Source of the DNA: Humulus lupulus
Lineage: Eukaryota > Streptophyta > Magnoliopsida > Rosales > Cannabaceae
Direction: 5' to 3'
Assembly (NCBI RefSeq): GCF_963169125.1
Contig: NC_084794.1
Span: 227,041,409 to 227,105,408 of the forward strand
DNA length: 64,000 nucleotides
Shown: positions 57,306 through 64,000 of the stretch, one piece after another
Position numbering within the stretch: the stretch's first letter is position 1
Layout: every line of letters starts with the position of its first letter
Notes under the pieces: generated by a model
Seen by the model: only the letters and a program-made list of their open reading frames with translations
Told to the model about the DNA's origin: nothing
Databases searched by the model: none
Made by a program: the position numbers and the translations under genes

Positions 57306-59044
57306 TAAACTAGGATGTTGTCGATGAAGACAATCACGAATCTGTCCAAATAATCATTGAACACTCTGTTCATAAGATCCATAAAAGTTGTTGGGGCATT
57401 AGTCTATCCAAATGAAATGACGAAAAACTCATATTGCCTATACCTCGTGCGAAAAGTTGTCTTCGGAATATTTTCATCTTTGATCCTCAGCTGGTGATAA
57501 CCAGATCGAAGATCAATCTTTGAGAACACTGTCCTACCCTGCAGCTGGTCAAATAAATCATCGATCCTTGGCAGTGGATACATGTTCTTGATAGTCAGCT
57601 TATTTAGTTCTCTATGGTAATACACATCCTCAGCGACCCATCCGTCTTCTTTACAAACCAAATCGGCGCACCCTATGGCGAGAAACTGGGCCAGATAAAC
57701 CCCAAATAAAGTAGCTCCTGTAACTGTACCTTCAGTTCTTTCAATTCTATTGGAGCCATTTTGTGTGGTGCTATAGACAATGGTTCTGTATCCAGAGCCA
57801 ATTTGATAACAAATTATATTTCCCAATGCGGCTGCAACCCTGGTAAATCTTTTGGAAATACATCCAGAAACTCACAGACTAATCTGGTCTCTTTAGGTCC
57901 AACTGACACAACCTTTGTGGTATCCACCACTAGCTAGGAATCCTATGTAATCACCTCGCAATAGGTTTCCAGCCTTCAAGGATGATATAATAGGAATGTG
58001 GGGTCCATGGAAAGTTCCCACAAATATAAATGGGTCTTCACCCTCTGGTTGAAAAGTTACCATCTTCTTTTTGCAATCAATGGTTGCCCCATACTTGGCT
58101 ATCTAGTCCATACCCATAATCATATCAAAGTCATCAATAACCAGCTCAATCAAATTCATTGATAACTCTCCACTATCAACCTCTACCGGGAACGGTCTAA
58201 CCCATCTCCTAGAGACTACCAGATCCTTAGTAGGCATTAAGGTCCCAAAACTCATAGCATAATAATCACAGGGTCTACACAATCTATCAATTACTCTACT
58301 AGATAAAAAAAATGTGTAGCTCCAGAATCCATCAACACAGTATAAGAAGTACAAGCTCTACAAAGCTGACCCTTCACTACTGAGGGACAAGCATCAGCCT
58401 CTAACTACGTCAATACGAACACTCAAGCTGCATCAATCTGTCTGCATTCTTGGGTTGTTCCTTCTTCGCCCTCGAGCAATCTTTCTTGAGGTGCCCTACT
58501 ATACCGCACGAGAAGCATGTCTTCGCTCAAAATTCACCCAGATGATCTCTCCTACATCTGGCACACTCTGGATAAGTTCTCCAACTCTCATTGCCGCCAT
58601 GGTGGCTAATCTGAACACTCGTGGCCTCCTGTCAGGGCCAAAAGTTGTAGTTTTGTCTGGGGTCATTCTCTTCTGGTCACTAAGGCCTCCACCCCTACCA
58701 GTTCTTGTAAAGGGAGGTCCCACCCTTCTAGTATCCCTTATGAACACGCTCTCGCACAAGATCTTGTTCTTTGTGCCCTCAGCAATAAGGGCCTTCTCTA
58801 CTACCTGAGTGTAAGTCATCACCCCAGGTACAGAGGTGATTCTGACATCCCAGGCTATCATAACATTTTGCCCTCGAACAAACCTTTCCTTTCTTATTAC
58901 TTCAGTTGGCACCAAGTCAGAAGAGAACTTGGTCAACCTATCAAAATTCAGGGCACACTCTGTCAAAGTCATATTACCCTGGACTAGATTATTGAATTCA
59001 TCTACCTTTGCAGCTTTGACTGCGTCATTGTAGTATTTCTTATT
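57306..59044 (-). pseudogene. E4 RT start, protease and gag end
   Basis: On the minus strand from the right: gag core (MTLTECALNFDRLTKF, YTQVVEKAL); a knuckle region around 58490-58560; protease with VLMDSGATHFF at about 58310-58350, followed by a frame change; VSRRW; and DFDMIMGMD followed by TAG (58100), as in E2. The RT part (57826-57404) has [26 protein letters not shown] and [14 protein letters not shown]. The catalytic block at about 57310-57335 reads FIDNIL, the second Asp changed to Asn by G to A at a CG site. It joins the piece ending at 20220. Confidence 0.87.
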
Positions 59045-59718
59045 ACAAGTACAAGTAGTTGGTATTGTAACCAAATTATCAAGACTAAGAATGAGTTAAA
59101 GGAAGCTTACCCACATAATGAAATCAGCTAAAGAGAGATAAGATGGAAGTACTCTCAGATTTGGGATAGACTTGGTGTCCCTGAGCAAAAGTTTGTGACC
59201 TGGTTGGCGGTAAAGAGGCATCTGCAGATCAGGGATCGGCTCATAAGATTTGGTGTTACAAATGACCCTCTTTGTGTTATATGTGGTTAGTTTGAAGAAT
59301 CCCACAAAAACTTATTTTTTGAGTGTTACTTTAGTAATCAATGTATGCATCAAATTTTGAACTGGTTAAGTATTGCTCTAATAGATATGAGCTGCCATGA
59401 ATTTTGAATTGTGTTAGGAGAGGTAGGCATTCATGTTTTCGAAGAAGAGTTTACTATTGTGTTCTCAGTGCTAGTGTGTATCGCATATGGAGAGCTCGAA
59501 ATGATGCCTATTGAAACCTAAAGGTGCCAATGGCTTGTAATGTTGCTTTGAAAATCAAAACAGATGTTTGTACTAGGATTTCTTTTTTGAAGGTAGGGAA
59601 GATCAGTAAGGATGATTTATATTGGGTGGGAAAGTTACAAATGTAATTAATTGATTGGTGTTTGTAATTAGTTTTGGTGCATAATACAAGATTGAGCTGA
59701 TTTTCCCAAAAAAAAAAT
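59045..59718 (+). mobile_element. 5'-truncated L1 LINE fragment in E4 gag
   Basis: The plus-strand frame reads the C-terminal part of LINE ORF2: WDRLGVPEQKFVTWLAVKRHL and the zinc-binding domain CVICG...HKNLFFEC, with stops. It ends in an A-run (59709-59718), after which E4 gag resumes. About 20 bp of gag expected from E2 are missing at the site and no clear duplication is seen, so insertion was accompanied by a small deletion or the duplication has decayed. It is a different copy from the 51513-56413 LINE. Confidence 0.85.
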
Positions 59719-60195
59719 TCCCAGCTCAGAGTATTCATATTCCTATTCTGGGACACCACTTCCCACCAAATTCAGGCGTCCTCCCAAAACATAAACGTGG
59801 CACAAACTACTCTCTCATTACCTACCACCACTATAAAGTCTAGGATGGAGGTTGTTATACCCATCCACTGCTTAACTTGTAGTGGATCTGGCCCTCTCTC
59901 AAAAGTAGGAGGGTGTTGCTTTCTGAAATGCTCATATAAAGGCTCCCACCTTTTCTCAGCCCCGACTGCTGCTATAAAACTGGTACCACGATAGATAGCA
60001 TAACTGGTGCATCATTCCCTGGTGAAACTTGCTTTCTCAACAAGTGGATCTCCTCCTCTTGGCTCTGTAATCTGGCTTGCATTTCAGGAAACATCTGCTG
60101 CCACTTCTCAGGGCTGGCGGAGGGTTCTGACCCTTGTCATTATCTCTAGCTTGGATCTCGATGCCGACTAGTCTATCTGATTTCCCTAGAAGCAT
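59719..60195 (-). pseudogene. E4 gag, N-terminal part
   Basis: On the minus strand: ATG near 60195, MQARLQSQEEEIHLLRKQ, WEPLYEHFRKQHPPTF, VKQWMGITTSILDF and a stop in the ARIWWE block (ending DA-stop-IWWE). It matches the N-terminus of E1 and E2 gag with a frame change near 60100. Confidence 0.82.
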
Positions 60196-60707
60196 AATTT
60201 CCATGTATATCTACTATTAATGTCTTGACTCATCAAGATATAATAACGGTACCCAGCACAACCCCACAGTCCCAAAACTGTACAAATAAGCATACACATG
60301 CAATAACAATGCTAATAAGCATTTCAATAGCTTTCACATACATCAGTCATTCTATTAAGCATGTCTTTTCACACTCATGCTCAACCATAGTGCTAATAAG
60401 CATGTACTTAGAAATTATAAGCAAATAACAATGCCAATAAGCATTTATTTAACATTCATAAGCAGCGGTAGTGCTAATAAGCATGTCTTTTATCACTCAC
60501 ATAGCAGTCAAGGGCCATGCCCTATTAGTATAACTTATGCTCCCTAATAAAGGATGCATACAAGGTATATACATGTTAATTAAAGAGTTGATCACGTAAT
60601 AATATCAATAGTTACCAAACCTTGAGTCGAGCTTATCTTTAGCGATGATTGTACATGCCCAGCCAATCTTTAGGAACCCTTAAAACTGGACCGCTCTGAT
60701 ACCAAGT
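60196..60707 (-). other. E4 leader and primer binding site
   Basis: No gene. It contains several degenerate AATAAGCAT repeats (60290-60490). At 60693-60707 the reverse strand reads ACTTGGTATCAGAG, the initiator-Met type PBS, next to the LTR end. Confidence 0.82.
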
Positions 60708-61069
60708 TGTAACGTCCTAGTAATCAGGACCGTTACACTATTTGTTTTAAATAGTGCTTAACTCTCTAAATGAGTTATTTGGACCTAAAAAGTGTAATTA
60801 AGACTAACTCAAGGATTAGGTATTAAATTTTTTGGTCAAATAGTAATCATTTCATTAAAAAGGTTTAAGTCTGTTCACGTGATCCCGAAAATATTCTATA
60901 ACTAATACAAATACAAAATAAATACAAAAGGCCGGCCTAGGCGGTAAAATCAGGGTTTAACCCTAGTTCGAGCATTAATTTTGGCCATGGTGGTCAAGCA
61001 GGCCGCATATGTACACCCTGCCCCTGAAGCTCTCCAAGTCATGGCTGGTCTAGTTTTCCCTTGCTCTTA

Positions 61070-62894
61070 TGTAACGCCCTAATACCCTAGAGTCATTACC
61101 ATGTGAATTTAAAAATGTGCCATTAGCTCGCTAATCGAGGTATTTGACCAAAAAGTGTGGTTAATTAAAATGAAGACTCAATTAAATAATATTTTGGTAT
61201 AGAAGGATTTGGACATTCATTTAAATTATAAAAGTATTACATTGGGATCCCAAAATAATATTTAGAAACGTATTTACAACTCAAAAGGGGAAATACTGTC
61301 GACCTAGGCGACAAAACTAACTTTTGCAACATATTCCTCAGAATAACCCTGGTTGTGGCAGCCAGGAGGCCAAACATGTATGCACATCTCCATGCCCTCC
61401 AACTCATGGTTGATCTACCCTTTCCTTGCCCTTACTTGCACCACAGAGCACCCGTGAGTTGAGACCCAACAAGAGAACCTCAAAGCAAAACATACGACAA
61501 TTTATCTCAACAAATAAATACTTAATGAAAGGTAAAAACAATCTGCAAACTATTACTGGGATACACGATGGCCCAACAACACAACAACATCACATCATAG
61601 CAGTATAACAATACATAAACACAACAACATAACATCATAGGAGTATAACAAGACGTAAGCATAATAGCACAACATCATAGTAGCATAATCAAGACAACAA
61701 TAAGGTAGCATAGCAGCGGCCTCCTCTGCTCGAGGTGCACCTTCAAGCACCAGGTCCGCAGTCTTAACCGAGTGGGTGTGTACAACATCCTTAGAGGGTC
61801 TTGCCCTAGAGATCTTCATTCAACATGCTTAATGTCAATCCCGACCCTTCGTCGCTTCTGGCTCTTGCCGCTCCCGGCTCTTGTCGATCAGCACAACCAC
61901 ATGTATGACATAACAGCTATACCATGCATTTTTCCGTGTTTTCCCCAACCCAAACCTAGCGATTCTCAGCCAAATCAATCCTATATCTAGAATTCATCCC
62001 ATAATTCAATTTAAAACAACTTAACTGGTCTAAGCATCCCATAATCTAACCTTTAACCCCAACAATAATTAAAATCAATCCTAATGTTTAAGACTAAACA
62101 AAGTTATAGAAAACACAGCAGGAAGCTTGGTGATTAAGTGCCATAAATTCATACCTCAATGAACAATTTAAGCTGAGCTTACTCCAATCACCTCAAGCTT
62201 CCAATTCTCCAAATTCCTTAGCCAAACTCCACAAGAATTCAACAAACTCCCCTAGCCTAGAGAGAGAGACATGAGGAAGAGAGAAAGAGAACTAAGTTTG
62301 AGAGAGTTCTGTTTTAGTTTTTACTTTGGTTTCCAGAGTTGTGTAGGCTAAGTCTAATCCCAAAATACCTAAAATGCCCTCAAGTCTATCCTAATCCCTT
62401 AGTGCCATCAAGGGAAATCCTGTCAATTGCCACATCCCTCTAAATCCTCGAGTGTTCCTATAAATCCCCATTTTAATCCTGACATTCCAGAATAATCGCT
62501 AAATTACTACTCGCTACTTGGTAAATCCCGAACACCAACAATGTTCACAAAATACCCCTAGGATCCTCCCGAGCCGGGTATTCGACCCCATTGTGACTAT
62601 TTAGCTAAACCGTTCCATAGGACCGTCTTGGATCTCACATCACAAATATATCACCACTCTCTTGTGGTATCAGGCACAACATAAAATATATTGCATTTAT
62701 GCCCTCAACGGGCCAAAATTACAAATATGCCCCTAACAACCAAATGGGGACCACATGCATATTTAATTCACCTAAACATGAATTTCTAATCACATAATCA
62801 TTTAATTCACATACTAGCATAATTAAATCAATTATTGCCCTTCCGACACACTAATCAAGGTCCTAAGCCTTATTAGCAAATTTGGGACGCTACA
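61070..62894 (-). repeat. Solo LTR in the E4 LTR
   Basis: The 1825-bp LTR, minus orientation, begins TGTAGCGTCCC at 62894 and ends GGGCGTTACA at 61070. Flanks TCTTA (61065-61069) and CCTTA (62895-62899) agree at four of five positions. It is a related but distinct subfamily of the Tekay-type LTRs, with the conserved CCTTGATTAGTGTGTCGG block near its start. Confidence 0.85.
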
Positions 62895-63040
62895 CCTTAC
62901 CTGCATCACGTAGCACCCGTGAGCCAAGGCTCAACAAGAAAACATAAACATGCTCATAAAAAGTTATTCAACATACTATAGATAATAAATAGCATGCTTA
63001 ACAGTTATAATCAATACCCAGGCATGAATTCACTCCATTT

Positions 63041-63177
63041 AAGCGGCCATAGAGCCACACAGGTGCCCATCGCACTATTTCCTTTGGAAACAGCTATAGA
63101 GCCGGTCAAGTGTGAACCACGCTCTATGTTCCAAGCGGCTATAGAGCCGTATAAGCGTATATCACGCTTCCGGGTTG
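63041..63177. repeat. Three hairpin-forming 45-47 bp repeats
   Basis: Units start at 63041, 63088 and 63133. Each holds a dyad of the type GGCTATAGAGCC and a second one of the type AAGCGT...ACGCTT. They lie in the E4 LTR and have no counterpart in the E2 or E3 LTRs. Confidence 0.8.
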
Positions 63178-63660
63178 GCACAAGCATAATGGCTTGCGTT
63201 TCGCACGCTATTGCTGAAAATGAATTATAAGCCGAGCTTTTCAATTAGATAAGCATTTATCACTTAATACAAATGTGCATAGTGCAATTTAATTATGTTT
63301 AATAAAACATTTCAAGCATAGTTAACAATGTTCAATAATCGGAGCTCAAGGCCTTATCTCAACCTAGGTGCAGTATTCTTACCTCAAGTCTTGAGCAAAC
63401 TACGTACAATGACCCCGAGTGCAATCCTTTCCTCCCGAGCCTAGCGATACACCCTAGTCACAAGCATAATAAAAAATATTCATAAAAACTGAACCAATAA
63501 AGGCTTCTGGACCAAGTCGTAGCCTCCGGGACCTTGAATTCTAGTAAACCGAGAAGTAGAACCATTCTCGAGCCCTTTGATTCCAGTTTCCAAAACCCTA
63601 AGCCACATATTATAAATTTCCCCTTTTTACAGCTACAGCGCCTAGCAGCTACGCCGAGGC

Positions 63661-64000
63661 TGTTAGGGTATTATTCCCTAATTAAAACTCAATTTCTTTG
63701 TAATCTCATTTATTATCAATAAATGAATATAAATCATTTTTTGACTTGGTCAATCACTTTGCTCACATGTTTTATTTTCATGATTATTTGTTTAATATAA
63801 ACTTCTATTAAATCCTGAGCATATAGCTAATCGTATTTATAGTGACGTAATCACAGTGGAATATAAATATGATTATATGTTCAAAATAAGTTAGTCCTAA
63901 GATTAGTCAGTGCACAGGATTTACATTGACTTGCCTATCTACGATATGATCTACTTACACATTGTAGTGTTATGTTCTTTCCAGAACATTAGCAAAGTAG
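63661..64000 (+). repeat. Copia-like LTR, start only (cut by window end)
   Basis: It begins TGTTAGGGTA and follows the first 340 bp of the LTR at 21015 closely. It interrupts the 5' LTR of E4 after GAGGC (63656-63660). It cannot be decided whether this is a solo LTR or the start of a full element. Confidence 0.88.

Larger units (their letters stand above)
18535..63660 (-). mobile_element. E4: Tekay-type Ty3/gypsy element split by E5
   Basis: Minus-strand element whose pieces are 18535-20220 (RT end, RNase H, integrase), 57306-60195 (RT start, protease, gag), leader and PBS to 60707, and 5' LTR from 60708. The two pol pieces join exactly at the E5 duplication TAAAC, within the codons after the catalytic RT block. 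The 3' end of integrase, the polypurine tract and the 3' LTR are missing at the junction with E1. The 5' LTR is interrupted by two further LTR insertions, the second running off the window. Confidence 0.88.
60708..63660 (-). repeat. E4 5' LTR, interrupted
   Basis: LTR pieces 60708-61069 and about 62900-63660 are homologous to the end part of E2 and E3 LTRs (for example CACGTAGCACCCGTGAGCCAAGG). A solo LTR and then the copia-like LTR at 63661 interrupt it; its beginning lies outside the window. Confidence 0.85.

Overview
The window is plant nuclear DNA that consists essentially of transposable elements stacked inside one another. Chromodomain-bearing (Tekay/Del-type) Ty3/gypsy elements with 2-3 kb LTRs, a Tat-lineage element with a second RNase H, an Athila-lineage element, copia-like LTRs and an L1-type LINE together indicate an angiosperm, most likely a eudicot, and probably a methylated heterochromatic region. 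I cannot name the species. I found no host gene, rRNA, tRNA or CRISPR array.

Layout, using labels E1-E7. E1 (plus, 1 to about 18,534) is a decayed Tekay-type element whose 5' LTR is cut by the window start. E2 (minus, 2606-10901, target duplication ATGGC) sits inside its RT, and E3 (minus solo LTR, 12166-15037, target duplication TGAGA) lies between its RNase H and integrase. The 3' LTR of E1 runs into a second copy of the post-PBS leader, then abruptly into E4. E4 (minus, about 18,535 to the window end) is another Tekay-type element. Its pol is split at the RT catalytic motif by E5, a 37,085-bp block (20221-57305) flanked by TAAAC on both sides.

Inside E5: a copia-like solo LTR (21015-22834) in its 5' LTR; E6 (minus, 24907-37200, target duplication CAACT) in its leader, a Tat element lacking integrase but carrying a plus-strand spliced accessory gene and a 90-bp tandem array; an Athila remnant (38518-45948) itself hit by a 3.9-kb solo LTR; Tat accessory-gene and LTR fragments with another solo LTR (46789-48770, target duplication GAAAA); and a nearly intact L1 LINE (51513-56413, 16-bp target duplication) in the residual 3' LTR of E5. 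Beyond E5, the RT, protease and gag of E4 run to 60195 with a 5'-truncated LINE inserted in gag. The 5' LTR of E4 follows, interrupted by a solo LTR (61070-62894) and by a copia-like LTR at the window edge.

Nothing here works as a pathway. The value is the order of insertions, the decay pattern (mostly CAG to TAG and CGA to TGA in the Tekay elements), and the non-coding repeat arrays inside E6. The youngest-looking insertion is the LINE, whose ORF1 is open and whose ORF2 has one in-frame stop.
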